A DNA stretch of 22,982 bases. Origin: Chara braunii. Taxonomy: Eukaryota; Streptophyta; Charophyceae; Charales; Characeae. Position 1 is the stretch's first letter. The number at the start of each line of letters is the position of its first letter. Location of the stretch: assembly GCA_003427395.1 (NCBI GenBank), contig BFEA01000978.1, positions 36,929 to 59,910 on the forward strand, given 5' to 3'. This document shows, piece after piece, positions 1 to 8,465 of the stretch. The notes under the pieces were generated by a model, which saw only the letters and a list, made by a program, of their open reading frames with translations, ran no database searches and was not told the DNA's origin. The translations under genes and the position numbers were made by a program.

Positions 1-440
1 CTTCGTCTGTGTGAGCAACGCACAGTCCCACAGGTAAGTTCCGTGTCTGTTGTTGGTTTGTTGCTGCTCCTTCGACTGTGTGAGCAACACACAGTTCAAC
101 ATGTAAGTCCTCCGCCTGCTGTTGGTCTGTTGCTGCTCCTTCGACTGTGTGAGCAACACACATTCCAACAGGTAAGTCCCTTGGCTGTTGTTGGTATGTT
201 GCTGCTCCCCTCCGACCTTTGTGTGCAGTTCACCGTACAATAGGGGAGTCTCCAGGCTATTGCTGGCCCGTGGCTGCTTTCCTTCGACTTTGCAAGTCAT
301 GCACAGTCCACAAGTGAGTCTCCTGTTTGCAGCTGCCTGTCGCTGCCTACTTCGATTGTGCAAGTAATGCACGGTCCGCAGGTGAGTCTCCTGTTCGCCG
401 CTGCCTGTCTCTGCCTCCTTCGACCGTGCAAGTAATGAAC
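1..440. repeat. Tandem repeat, ~69-bp unit, about 7 copies
   Basis: The landmark TTCG(A)CTGTG recurs at about 2, 71, 140, 210, 283, 351 and 419, a period of 68-73 bp. Units 1-3 are closest to one another; units 4-7 diverge progressively and switch from GTAAGTCC to GTGAGTCTCC. Each unit holds GTAAGT or GTGAGT after a CAG- or AAG-like triplet. The array runs off the left edge. The repetitive 66-residue open frame at 43-243 only mirrors the repeat. Confidence 0.85.
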
Positions 441-980
441 AGTCCGACTATGCAAATTCAACAGCAAAGCTCAACAGAGCTTAGTAGCCAACTCACTAAG
501 AATACGACGTATGCATGACACCGCACAATTGTCTGAGTATTTCGTATGGACAACACCAAGCCCGACAGATGTGTAGTGACGCACGACTGCAGGCACTACG
601 AATGATAGTTATCCAGTCCATGCCCTGAGAGTGCACCCATAACGAAAGGTAGACAGTCGGACACTGTTCTAGAAGTCAATAGTACGTAGATGTTGTCACT
701 CAAAACCCAAACGCACAGATATCGCACCAATGGACGGGCAGAAGGAGCGAACTCATTGTCTGTCAAGGCATTCACCTGCCACTTACCATTGGTATGAACT
801 GATCAGCGTTTTGGACTGTGACCACATAGTCACTCTCTCTACAGTCTGACCGTCGATACCACCCGATAACGTCAGCAGCAACAATTTGAAGCCTGCGCAG
901 TTAGGTACCGCAACTTGACTTTTGGTTCATTCCGCATCATCAGTTCAGCCCTGCATGCAGAGAGATAGAGGGTGGCTACT
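441..980. other. Gene-free stretch, no recognised feature
   Basis: There is no convincing open frame, RNA gene or strong repeat here. Composition is mixed and unremarkable. Confidence 0.5.
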
Positions 981-1110
981 TCTATCGATAGGATGAGCAA
1001 CTCACCCGCTAATAGGTAAGTTTCCAACCTGCGCTAGGCTTCACGCTGGCTCTACCGATCGAACGAGCAACGCACCGTCCAACATGTAATCCTCCAATTT
1101 GTTGTTGTCC
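981..1110. repeat. Two degenerate outlying copies of the 69-bp unit
   Basis: The strings GAGCAACTCACC...AGGTAAGTTTCC (about 993-1025) and GAGCAACGCACCGTCCAACA (about 1065-1084), followed by TGTAATCCTCC, match the core of the 1-440 array. The array therefore probably once extended further and its middle has decayed. Confidence 0.55.
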
Positions 1111-1276
1111 TCACTCTCCTCTCATACGGCGCATGCATGCATTGTTATGTTCGCCACCCAGCTCAGTGAACCTGACTGCCCCTGATTACATCGCCTGTTC
1201 TTCAATGCTATTGCAGCTCATCTCTTGGTTCTTCCCACTTCGCTGGTTCGTCGTTTCCCCGCATCAAGGTGAACCC

Positions 1277-1280
<4 letters not shown>

Positions 1281-1328
<48 letters not shown>

Positions 1329-1337
1329 TCTCTCTCT
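1281..1337. repeat. (CT)n microsatellite
   Basis: A nearly perfect CT run of about 57 bp, interrupted once by an extra C. It produces the Ser/Leu and Arg/Glu runs of the overlapping open frames at 1133-1441 and 1208-1468, which are not genes. Confidence 0.97.
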
Positions 1338-2896
1338 ACGCGGCCCCCTGCATACGAAGGCCCCTGCTTGTTCGCACGACCAAGTTCGTTTTGAGGCCAC
1401 AACAACGAAGACTTCGGATCAGCAGAGGACTGCGACAATGATTCTGCTGGCAGTAGCATGATGAACAACTCGGGAGTAGTCGGGGAGCGGAATCACGAAG
1501 ACAACCTCCTTGTCGATCTTACATCAGTAAGGATGACGAAGGCAAACCACGCGACCCTGCTGATGATAGCGAGCTGGGGCACACGACTATGGGTCATGCC
1601 CCACTACATGCCAAATGTGTAAAAGGAGAATGAATCTTCCACTAAAGTGTGGAACTATCCGCTGCTGTCGTTCGCCCTGCCTTCTGCTAGGTAAGCCTTC
1701 TCACCTTATTTTATCTCCTCCCTCCGTCGTTGTCTTTGTCGCCTTCGTTGTCTTTCCCATCTTTCTCCTTTCACTTCGATCTCCTTTCTTCTCAATGCGC
1801 TCGACCAATCCAAGGACTAGGTCCACTCAGTGTTCGGTGTGCGCAGATAATGATGTAGCCCTTCAAGCAAAGCAACTCGATCTCTCTCTCTTCCCCTGTC
1901 CACCTTCAATGCACTTGGCTGAAACTTCAACCAGGTTCATGCCATCCTCGCTCCGAACTTCACTGTAGTCGTGACCGAGAACGAACAAGGTCAATGGAAT
2001 GCCAATCAACCAATGGAATGAGGATGATCGCCACGAGAGGGGGGGGGGGACTGCCGTAGTGCAAAAACTGCTACTCTTCAGCGTGTAGAAAAGAGAATGA
2101 ATCTTCCACTAGGACAAGGGAAGATCTACCCTCATATTCAAAAATTTCATATAGTAGCCACGCAGCATCCCTGTCTCATAGCGCCCATACCGTTCACCAA
2201 ACTCGGAATCTGGCGCAGCCAGTCTGTTCAAAATGCCTCAAAACCTACGTTTAGAGTCCTCACTCGTCCAATTTCACCAAGAAATGGGAGAGATACACCA
2301 TTTTCTTGTTTCACTCTTCTCCTCTCTTCTTCTACTCCGCTCACGCCATTTCTATTCTAACTTCTTACCTATTAACTCTTTGCTTAGTCTATATTTAGAT
2401 TTTGAGTTCGCCCTGTTAGGAAACCTCAGTCTAGCATTTCACCTCACTCGATTCCACAGAGGAATGAACGAGTTATGCCCCTTTCCTCCTTTACCTCCTT
2501 CTTCTCCCTCGTCGTTTTCACCAAGTTTTTCTTCTTCTTCTTCGTTGCCTCCTATTTCTTCTTCCCTTTATCAAACAGCGCAGCGGCTCGACAACAATCC
2601 ACCCAAAAATGAGCTCTCTCTTTGTAGACTGTCGACCGTGCAACTTTACAGTATACAGTCTGGTCAGGCTGCACTTCCTAAGTCTGCAATGAACCGGCCT
2701 GCAATCTACTACCGGGTTCATCCGACTGTGGGCAATGCAATAAGAAACGTCCTTCGAGGACTAACCCCAGAAAACATCCCCAAAATCCACCTTGGTGGGA
2801 TTTTTATCCCGCTGTTACACTAGCACTTATCTCCAATGCATGTGGTCGTAGTTACAACCTATTTGACATGTAGCTGGCTGCAATCACAGGTATAAG
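1338..2896. other. Gene-free region with short dispersed repeats
   Basis: Contains a short direct repeat, GAGAATGAATCTTCCACTA, at about 1625 and 2094, related phrases around AATGGAATGA (1995-2021), and a poly-G tract at 2039-2049. The longest open frame (2233-2823, plus, 196 codons) has a Ser/Pro/Phe-rich low-complexity centre from a pyrimidine tract and no domain I recognise, so I do not call it a gene. Confidence 0.5.
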
Positions 2897-2899
2897 TAT

Positions 2900-2923
2900 A
2901 AAAATAATAATAATAATAATAAT
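2900..2923. repeat. (AAT)n microsatellite, probable SINE tail
   Basis: About seven AAT/ATA repeats. On the minus strand it reads (ATT)n and lies downstream of the U6-like segment. Confidence 0.85.
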
Positions 2924-2975
2924 TCTGGTGTGGGTGCACCCTCAGCGTCAAGTAGCAGGAGCAGAGAAAGGGAAA

Positions 2976-3055
2976 GTCTTACTTGTTGTCCCTGCGCAGG
3001 GACCATGCTAACCTTCTCTGTATCATCCCAATTTTAACGAGTGTCCCGAAGGATG
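2976..3055 (-). pseudogene. U6 snRNA-like sequence, plant type, truncated at the 3' end
   Basis: The minus strand matches plant U6 spliceosomal RNA for about 75 nt. It has the 5' stem-loop with TTCG loop (about 3052-3042), TAAAATTGG, the ACAGAGA box that contacts the 5' splice site (3021-3015), TTAGCATGG containing the AGC catalytic triad, and CCTGCGCA of the internal stem-loop. The internal stem-loop is altered: positions 2988-3003 form a perfect palindrome (GTCCCTGCGCAGGGAC), so the bulged uridine that binds catalytic metal in U6 is lost. The 3' third is unrecognisable, no T-run terminator follows, and I see no upstream element or TATA box. I read it as a pseudogene or SINE body, not an active U6 gene. 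The CCTTCGGGACA 5' end differs from animal U6 and points to a plant. Confidence 0.8.
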
Positions 3056-3105
3056 AGTCACAGTCCCACCGCGGGATTTTGTAGACTGGCTGGTCTGTTG
3101 ATCTG

Positions 3106-3177
3106 TTAGTACCTGGTTTTGAACTCCGGTCTGCATTTCCACAGTCGGGGGAGGTGTACCAACTGAGCTAGGCCCAA
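3106..3177 (-). other. tRNA-like segment with RNA polymerase III A and B boxes
   Basis: On the minus strand TAGCTCAGTTGG (3170-3159) fits the A-box/D-arm consensus, and AGTTCAAAACC (3125-3115) resembles the B box/T arm. They are 33 nt apart, as in a real tRNA (about 32). The acceptor arms do not pair convincingly and no clear anticodon stem forms, so this is a tRNA-derived promoter head, not a tRNA gene. Confidence 0.55.
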
Positions 3178-3452
3178 TGGTTAATCCCACAGGCATGTTT
3201 CCAACAGTTTGTGGGTGTACCAGTTGAGCTTGCTTAGATGGTGATCCCACATGACTGTTTTTCAATAGTCTGCGGGTGTACCAACTAAGCTTGGCCTACG
3301 GGCGCTGGTCCCACAGGCCTCCTTTTCAACAGCCCGCGGGGGTACCAATTGAGCCTGGCCTTATGGTTGATCCTACAGACCTATTTCCAACAGTCTGCGG
3401 GTGTACCAGCTGAGCTAGGCCCATCGGCACCGATCCCACAGGACTGTTCACA
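3142..3452 (-). repeat. Tandem array of five ~62-bp units, each with a tRNA D-arm-like A box
   Basis: Units start at about 3142, 3205, 3266, 3330 and 3391 (period 61-64 bp). On the minus strand each reads GATYA-N-CCTAGCTCARTTGGTACAC-like sequence followed by CCGCAGACTGTTGAAA-like sequence. The A-box core is best kept in units 1 and 5; units 2-4 have one to three changes. Only unit 1 is followed by a B box. A further partial match (GTACCAACTGAGTC) lies at about 3605. Confidence 0.75.
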
Positions 3453-3459
3453 CTCAAAC

Positions 3460-4540
3460 CTCTTACAACAAAACGTGGTTGGCGGATGGTGCACCCGCAG
3501 GTGCTGGTCCCTAGTGCCCGGTCTTCTCCCGCTTCATAAGTCAACCCTTCTTCAACCCGTATATGTACTGAACCCCTCGGTCCATGTTCTGATGGCTCCT
3601 GGTCGTACCAACTGAGTCAAAGCCCAGTCTGTTCCAAGATCGGCCCCAGTACAAGGACCGAGATCGAAACTTATTAATAATGATGGCAAAATTAAACAAG
3701 GAAGATGAAGCCATGGGAGAGAGAGTCCACTGGTACCCCCTTTTGACCTCGCCAATTTGGGCCCGTTGTCGAGATCGGTAACAAACTGAGGAGGATAGCC
3801 CGTCAGACCCTCAATTCCTTAGTTCCCTTTATAGCGCTTTGCCGCTCCTTTGTTGCCGGTCGTTCGCCTTGATCCCCAAGCCTGTCGCTTGAAAGTCCAG
3901 TACCGTAACCATTAGAATTAGGCCGAAAGTTGAGCTAGGTAGGCGTGAGCCTGCATATGTATAGTCGGGGGATCGTGAATGGTCCTACCCGCACAAAACC
4001 AGGTCTCCACCTTGGCCTACCGGCCAACCTCCTGGTCGTCAGAGGACGCCGCCTGCGCCTAGGATCGTAGCTACTGCCATTCTAGTCGTCGGGCGCTCGA
4101 CATACTTTGTCGAACTCCCAACTTTTCCCCATACTAGGTTTGCCAACGCCACGCCTTTCCGTGCGTCGCCAAACACCGTCTTTCTGTGTGTGCACAAGGT
4201 AGGGTCTCTATCCTTTTCGCATTGTGTCCCGCCAAAGGACGAACTAGTTGCGAAGTAAAGTTGATCTTTATAAAATAAAAGAAAAATATAATCAATAATA
4301 AAAACTACAGAAGGGAGAGTAACCGGGTTCTACGATTTTGGCGTCATTTCGCCAGCCTAGTATTAGCGATAACTAACGGCTATCTCACCATGCAACGCAG
4401 TAATGCATGCCCCACACATTTTCTAATCTGGCCATATTTGACTCGGAGTCTCGCCAAAAGCGAGGTTGCCGAGGTGAGCGCCCTGAGGTGTTTTACCCCA
4501 TCAACGCGTTTCGTTAATCAAGGACGCACCCAGTGCGACC
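3460..4540. other. Gene-free region, no recognised feature
   Basis: Mixed-composition sequence with no supported open frame, RNA or strong repeat. If LTR D (4662-7809) is a 3' LTR, this is part of that element's interior, but no retrotransposon domain is visible. Confidence 0.4.
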
Positions 4541-4601
4541 TTTGAAAAGGACGGCAAATACCCTTGTCAGGGTGTTTGCCATGACACCGCCCCTTTCAAA
4601 A
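4541..4601. repeat. Long foldback (two-tier hairpin)
   Basis: An outer pair TTTGAAA(A)GG / CC(C)TTTCAAA encloses an inner 12-bp stem at 4553-4580: arm GGCAAATACCCT pairs with AGGGTGTTTGCC across a TGTC loop, with one G.T wobble. It abuts a poly-A run. A related inner hairpin occurs at 13825-13850. Confidence 0.75.
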
Positions 4602-4619
4602 AAAAAAAAAAAAAAAAAA
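4598..4619. repeat. Poly-A run (~22 A)
   Basis: Uninterrupted A tract just after the foldback. It could be a retroposon tail or simple slippage; no source element is recognised. Confidence 0.9.
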
Positions 4620-4647
4620 GGTAAGTAGCAGCCCCGTACGTAGCCAT

Positions 4648-4661
4648 GGCGGTGGGACAGG
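4648..4661 (+). other. Polypurine-tract-like sequence before LTR D
   Basis: The tract GGCGGTGGGACAGG directly precedes the inferred LTR start TGCAACCC. The tract before LTR A on the minus strand shares GGCGG and GGGA and also abuts TGCAACCC. A polypurine tract primes plus-strand synthesis and borders a 3' LTR on its inner side. It contains two pyrimidine breaks, so the call is tentative. Confidence 0.45.
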
Positions 4662-4663
4662 TG

Positions 4664-4999
4664 CAACCCCTAGAAGTTTCTAAGGGTTGATGGGACTGCG
4701 TCTGTTCATTTGAACATGCAGTCATGAAATGGCTGAGTACAGTCATTTCCAGAAGCACTTGGCTTAGGAAAACGACTAGGTACTCTTAGGAACTGATGAT
4801 CTTGGTTCCCCTTAGGGGAAACCAAGGCACAAAGCTTCTGGCCATTGATTTAGATCAAGGGCTAGGAGCACTGACGAATTTTGTCTGGTTGTGGGCAAAG
4901 CAACTGCCCACATGCCTTCAGCTGGCTATAAAAGCCAGCACGCCACCCAACAGCCTCACACTTGTGGCAGTGCTGCTGGGCCATTCACTTGAGTGAATG
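4664..4999 (+). repeat. Cluster of seven strong hairpins at the start of LTR D
   Basis: (1) 4664-4689: arms CAACCCCTAGAA and TTCTAAGGGTTG, one mismatch. (2) 4696-4721: TGTTCA/TGAACA inside CTGC/GCAG. (3) 4726-4749: 10 bp, GAAATGGCTG with CAGTCATTTC, one wobble. (4) 4801-4826: CTTGGTT plus CCCC around loop TTA, with a one-base bulge. (5) 4834-4869: 16 bp, GCTTCTGGCCATTGAT with ATCAAGGGCTAGGAGC, one mismatch and two wobbles. (6) 4890-4912: TGTGGGCA with TGCCCACA. (7) 4921-4939: GCTGGCT with AGCCAGC. An eighth, CATTCACT/AGTGAATG, sits at 4982-4999. Stem sequences are unrelated to one another. Confidence 0.75.
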
Positions 5000-5690
5000 C
5001 TGGCTGGCTGCTACTGTGGGGCGGTGTTGCCGGTAGAAGTGTTGTTGAGAGCTGAGTGGAGGTCTGCAAAAGAGAAGGGAGGACTGCTGGAGGTGGCCAT
5101 AGCTGTAGAGCACAACTTTGGCCCATCTCAGCGAGGGGAAGAGAAAGAAGCGCTGGAGGTCTGCAGAGAGCGTGGGAGTAAGGGTAGTCATAGTTGCCGC
5201 TGCACTTGGTGGAACGCAGGGGAGGTGTTGTTCGCTCGGCACGGCAACAACGACACTTTTTGGCGGTGACGCGGAAGTGCTGCCGAACTTTTGCGGTGGC
5301 GACAATTTTTTGAGGTGACGGGAAAGCGCTGCCCGTTTTTTGCGGCGGCGAGGCATTGACACAGGGGAAGTGTCGTTGAAGTGGTGGCGTGTTTTTTTTT
5401 AGTTAGTGTTGACCGCATAACGTGGCGGCAACGCGTTGACGCTGGTGATGGTGTCGAGGTGACACTAGTGGTGATTGGTGGTAGCATTAATGGCAGTGGT
5501 GCGTGAGACTGTCCGGGTTGCCTTGACGATGAGGGACATTTTGTGGCAGCGTGCTCTAGTATTGACGACGACGGCGATGCTGAGACATCGTCAGATTATT
5601 GGGAAGTGATTATATGTTGAGAAGGTATCGCGGCAAACGATCGTTGTAGAGAGTGGTGTGGAACACTTTGCTGACGACTCGTTGTGATAG
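5000..5690. other. Interior of LTR D, GT-rich, no recognised feature
   Basis: G- and T-rich sequence with imperfect repeats of a GGTGACG(C)GGAAGTGCTGCCG phrase (about 5266-5335). Open frames on both strands here (for example minus 4985-5362 and minus 5188-5487) overlap each other, are Ser/Pro/Thr-rich and show no domain, so they are not called. Confidence 0.4.
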
Positions 5691-5693
5691 TTT

Positions 5694-5792
5694 TCTCATC
5701 TGAAGATGAGAGTTTATATGATTCTCTTGAGTGAGCTGTACATCAATTTCACTCAAAGTCAGTTTGACTCAGACCCTTCACACCTGTGTGAA
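5694..5792 (+). repeat. Second hairpin cluster in LTR D
   Basis: Successive inverted repeats: TCTCATCT/AGATGAGA (5694-5711, loop GA); TTGAGTGA/TCACTCAA (about 5728-5757); AGTCA/TGACT (about 5758-5770); TTCACAC/GTGTGAA (5777-5792, loop CT). Confidence 0.65.
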
Positions 5793-6620
5793 CCCACACT
5801 TGCTTGACCCTGTTTTTTTAATGTTCACTGAAAAGATGAGGAATGTGTGTTTGCGCGTGTGAATGGAAGTTTGACGTGAGTTTGAACTTGCATTGTTTTC
5901 TTTTGAACTTGTTGTTTGATTTGATGTGCAGGTAGGTAGAAGGATGCCTGAAAAAAAAGAACCTATCCACGTTAATGGAAGTGAATAGAAGGATGTTTGT
6001 TTTTTGTTGCTCACTTGTATGTATGTTGAAGGGATGGGAAGTCAGTAGACGACGAGAAACAAAGCGATCACGCAAAGAAGAAGAAATCAATTGGACATAG
6101 ACTTTTTTTTCCTAAGGTTACCCGTTCTTTCCCGAATTACCCTCCCTGTCTGTGTCCGTCTATCTGAATGATTTTCTCTTCTGTGATTTTTTTTCTTCGT
6201 CTAAGGTACCCTTGATGTCAGGCGACAAGAGATCATTTGCCTGCTGTGGTAGACGTCTTTTCCTTTCCTACGAGGCATCTCAGGCGGGGGTTCGCTGCCT
6301 TAGGGGCCAACCCTGACTCGGAGTGAACCGCTCATGTGGGGGGATACCATGCTGTTGTGGTGGAGTCAGCTCGACTTCTGAGATCCAAGGTTTGCTCGGG
6401 CGAGGACGAGGGGTGTCCCCGACCTCCTCGGGAAATAACGTACGCCTATTCACGAAAGGGCCTTAAGTTTCATGACGCCTCGCGTTAAGGGGAGTTGCCA
6501 TAGCATACCCCTCTAGTGGTCAATTTAGGAGTCACTGACATATGGGGAACTGACGCCAGAAGAAGTCCCGTTCGTGTACTCACTAGTATTGGATGGAGTG
6601 CAAATAGGTATTACCTCCAC
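5793..6620. other. Interior of LTR D, no recognised feature
   Basis: T- and G-rich sequence (5793-6110), then a GC-richer block (6240-6500). No supported gene, RNA or strong repeat. Confidence 0.4.
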
Positions 6621-6624
6621 GGAT

Positions 6625-6652
6625 AGGTTTGCACCATAAGAAGTGCAAACCT
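6625..6652 (+). repeat. 10-bp hairpin in LTR D
   Basis: Arms AGGTTTGCAC and GTGCAAACCT pair perfectly around an 8-nt loop. A third partial copy, GTGCAAATAGG, starts at 6599, so two alternative pairings are possible. Confidence 0.75.
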
Positions 6653-7160
6653 GGGGAAGTTGAGATGGGTTGATAGGAAGTTGTGACTAGAGCAACGCTT
6701 TACAATTTTTTATGATGAAGATGGGTACTTTATTATTCGTGGGACGGAAATAGTCATTGTTGCCCAGGAGGACAAAGCAACCAACAAAATTTGGAAGCAG
6801 CCCCACGTCCTCGGCGGGGTAACCAGTGCGTCAGTTGTCTAAATCGGTCGCTGACTTGTATAGTGGTAGCCGGATTACTTGCGGATGACATTCACACCAA
6901 AGTTAGAGTGAAAGCGTAGTCATCACTAGAGCAATAACATCTTAACTTTGCTTGGAACTTGGCATGTCAGCATTTATTTGCTAGCAGTCAGTGTGGTATT
7001 GACTGAAAGAACTTGGCAATGCACCTCATCAAGTCGAAAAGTCGTGTCAGCCCAGCCATTTGGGAGACAGAGTGAAGATATTTCGGTTAGACGTCATTTG
7101 AGCGTCGCTATGCATGTAAATTATGCTTTTATCCTTTTGTTGATAAGTGTTATTTGAAGT

Positions 7161-7281
7161 CGAGTCAACTCATGTTGGCTCGTCGTTGAATGGCAAGCCA
7201 AGTCAGCCTTAGTCGATTTGATATGAACGAATGGTATGCATGATTGTATCAATTTCAGAAAATAAGTCAACTTACGTTGAC
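7161..7281 (+). repeat. Hairpin pair with shared core GTCAAC-TYAY-GTTGRC
   Basis: 7161-7182: CGAGTCAAC pairs with GTTGGCTCG around TCAT (9 bp, one wobble). 7266-7281: GTCAAC pairs with GTTGAC around TTAC. The two share inner stem and loop pattern but differ outside it. Confidence 0.65.
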
Positions 7282-7532
7282 CTGAGTCTTTTTTTGAAAG
7301 TGTTTTGTCTGATTAACTCTTGATTGTCTTTGAAAGAAGGGACTAGGATCGCTCGAAGTTTTCCTTACTCTTGAAACATCACATCCTAGTCGACCGCCGT
7401 ACGTTCCGAATCCTGGGAGATCAATGCCCCAGGGACGGACGACGTTCGGGTCCACTTTGGCGTTCAACCATGCGTACCTATGCTACAGCGAACGAGCAAA
7501 CGCCCTCGGTCGGTCTACCTCTGCAATTGCAT

Positions 7533-7539
7533 TATAAAA
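7533..7539 (+). promoter_or_regulatory. TATA-like box of LTR D (inferred U3/R boundary)
   Basis: TATAAAA lies about 270 bp before the LTR end, inside the block conserved with the other LTRs. The equivalent minus-strand position in A reads TACAAAAA and in B TACGAAAA, one or two changes away. A start site about 30 bp downstream would place nearly all of the LTR, including the hairpins, in U3. Confidence 0.45.
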
Positions 7540-7809
7540 GCCTTCGCACGTGGGTCAGTAACTCGGCGGGGATACGCCCCTAAGGGTGATGATCGCCCCT
7601 TAGGGAAGGTAAGTTGTGCCCCTTGAGAACCTATCCTGTCGTAGGGGACCGCGAGATGTACAGTTGGCGCACTCGGCCGAAGCGGTGAAGGGTCAGCTCG
7701 GGTTACCGTGTCGTCCCCAGGTTGTCTTTGAAAGGTTGAAAGCCTAAGTTTCTCCTGCGTGACGCGGCCGGGAGGGCCTTCGCTCGCAAGGGGCCCAATG
7801 CGCTCGACA

Positions 7810-7814
7810 ACGCC
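7810..7814. other. Candidate target-site duplication (right side of LTR D)
   Basis: ACGCC directly follows the LTR terminus CGACA. Its partner would lie left of the element's 5' LTR, which is not in the window. Confidence 0.25.
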
Positions 7815-7873
7815 GTGATTAGAGTTGTTTTAGCTTCTAGCCATGAGTTTTTTTTCTTCATCAAATCGCAATT

Positions 7874-7943
7874 GCGGATAACAGAAATCGAACCCATATC
7901 CCTTGCTTGGAAGGTAGACAATTTACCTTTAATCTATATCTGC
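7874..7943 (-). pseudogene. tRNA-Gly(UCC)-like pseudogene, probably organelle-derived
   Basis: On the minus strand a 70-nt cloverleaf can be laid out: acceptor GCAGATA with TATCCGC, a D arm containing GGTAA, anticodon loop CTTCCAA (anticodon TCC, glycine), variable loop GGAT, and T arm ATGGG / loop TTCGATT / TCTGT. No 3' CCA is encoded. All three mismatches I find in the acceptor and anticodon stems are A.C, and the T stem is held by three G.U pairs. That is what C-to-T and G-to-A decay of a GC-rich tRNA would leave, as in methylated nuclear copies of organelle DNA. It resembles plastid trnG-UCC (GGTAAA, CCTTCCAAGC, GGGTTCGAT) but lacks the intron usual in that gene; cytosolic tRNA-Gly also shares CCTTCCAAGC. 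Flanks are not recognisably organellar. Probably not functional. Confidence 0.6.
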
Positions 7944-8460
7944 TATTTACATATTGAATTGATTGACTCAGACTCTTCTGGTGAATGTAAAGTCTCCCTA
8001 TCTCCACTCAAAGACTAAGAGGCAACCGTCTACTAAATAAGAAGAATGACATAATTCTTATGTGATACTGGTGTCAGTTTGAGTTGAGATTGATCAACTC
8101 TAAGTGTACATATGTAATTCAAGACCATGACTGCTCACTTTTGAGTTGGGATAGTACACCCCTGAGTATATATTGAGTTGATATTTTATCTGAGACTACT
8201 CTTCGTATATAACGACCACAATTACTCTCACATGTGTGGTTTTATCCTGATGAATGATGGATTGAAAGATGGTTAAAAATTTTAATGGTATGGAAAGTTG
8301 ATTTGGAATAATACGAGAAGGACCAAGGAAACTGGTTTTGGATGGGAATGGTTCATTTGAAGAGATGTCATTAAAATGTGCGGTTTACCAACTCTGATCA
8401 AGTTGGGAGCCCACGACCTTGTGAATCAGGCGGTGATTTTTTTATGATTTTAGGGAGGAT
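7944..8460. other. AT-rich flank between two LTR elements
   Basis: No gene is seen. A small hairpin, GAGTTG/CAACTC, lies at 8081-8100, and GAGTTG recurs at about 8142 and 8173. Confidence 0.4.
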
Positions 8461-8465
8461 GCCGC
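8461..8465. other. Candidate target-site duplication (left side of LTR A)
   Basis: GCCGC directly abuts the terminus TGTCGAG of LTR A. It is not repeated at 12205, as expected if A joins an internal region there. Its partner should lie beyond the right edge of the window. Confidence 0.3.

Larger units (their letters stand above)
2897..3180 (-). mobile_element. Composite SINE-like unit: tRNA-like head, U6-like body, (ATT)n tail
   Basis: Read on the minus strand, the order is a tRNA-like segment with A and B boxes (3177-3106), a ~50-nt linker, a U6 snRNA-like segment (3055-2976), about 50 nt of unassigned sequence and an (ATT)n tail (2924-2900). An RNA polymerase III head followed by a second small-RNA body and a short-repeat tail is the usual SINE plan. 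I could not define target-site duplications, and tandem tRNA-like units directly upstream blur the 5' end. Chance adjacency of two unrelated small-RNA fragments is the main alternative. Confidence 0.5.
4662..7809 (+). mobile_element. LTR D: plus-strand long terminal repeat, ~3.15 kb, no coding capacity
   Basis: It starts TGCAACCCCTAG and ends GCGCTCGACA, giving the TG...CA termini of LTRs. The last ~420 bp (about 7385-7809) align, in reverse complement, with the same region of LTRs A, B and C: shared landmarks are GTCGACTAGGA, GCTACAGCGAACGAG, ACGCCCTCGG, GCAATTGCA, the GGGGATACGCCC region, GGCGCACTCGG and GCGTGACG. The remainder has diverged from A-C and contains several strong hairpins. A TATA-like box lies at 7533-7539. 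The 5 bp after the end (ACGCC) do not match the 5 bp before the start, so it is not a simple solo LTR; with a purine-rich tract on its left it fits a 3' LTR whose interior lies to the left. Confidence 0.6.

Noticed and set aside
1133-1468. Open frames rich in Ser/Leu or Arg/Glu
   Set aside because: They are translations of the (CT)n microsatellite.
2233-2823. 196-codon open frame on the plus strand
   Set aside because: Its centre is Ser/Pro/Phe low complexity from a pyrimidine tract, with no domain, no homologous feel and no supporting gene structure.
2976-3055. Functional U6 snRNA gene
   Set aside because: The 3' third is missing, the internal stem-loop bulge is lost, and there is no T-run terminator or visible upstream promoter element.
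4985-5487. Overlapping minus-strand open frames (125 and 99 codons)
   Set aside because: They overlap each other and plus-strand frames, are Ser/Pro/Thr/His-rich and have no domain; probably chance frames in skewed-composition LTR sequence.
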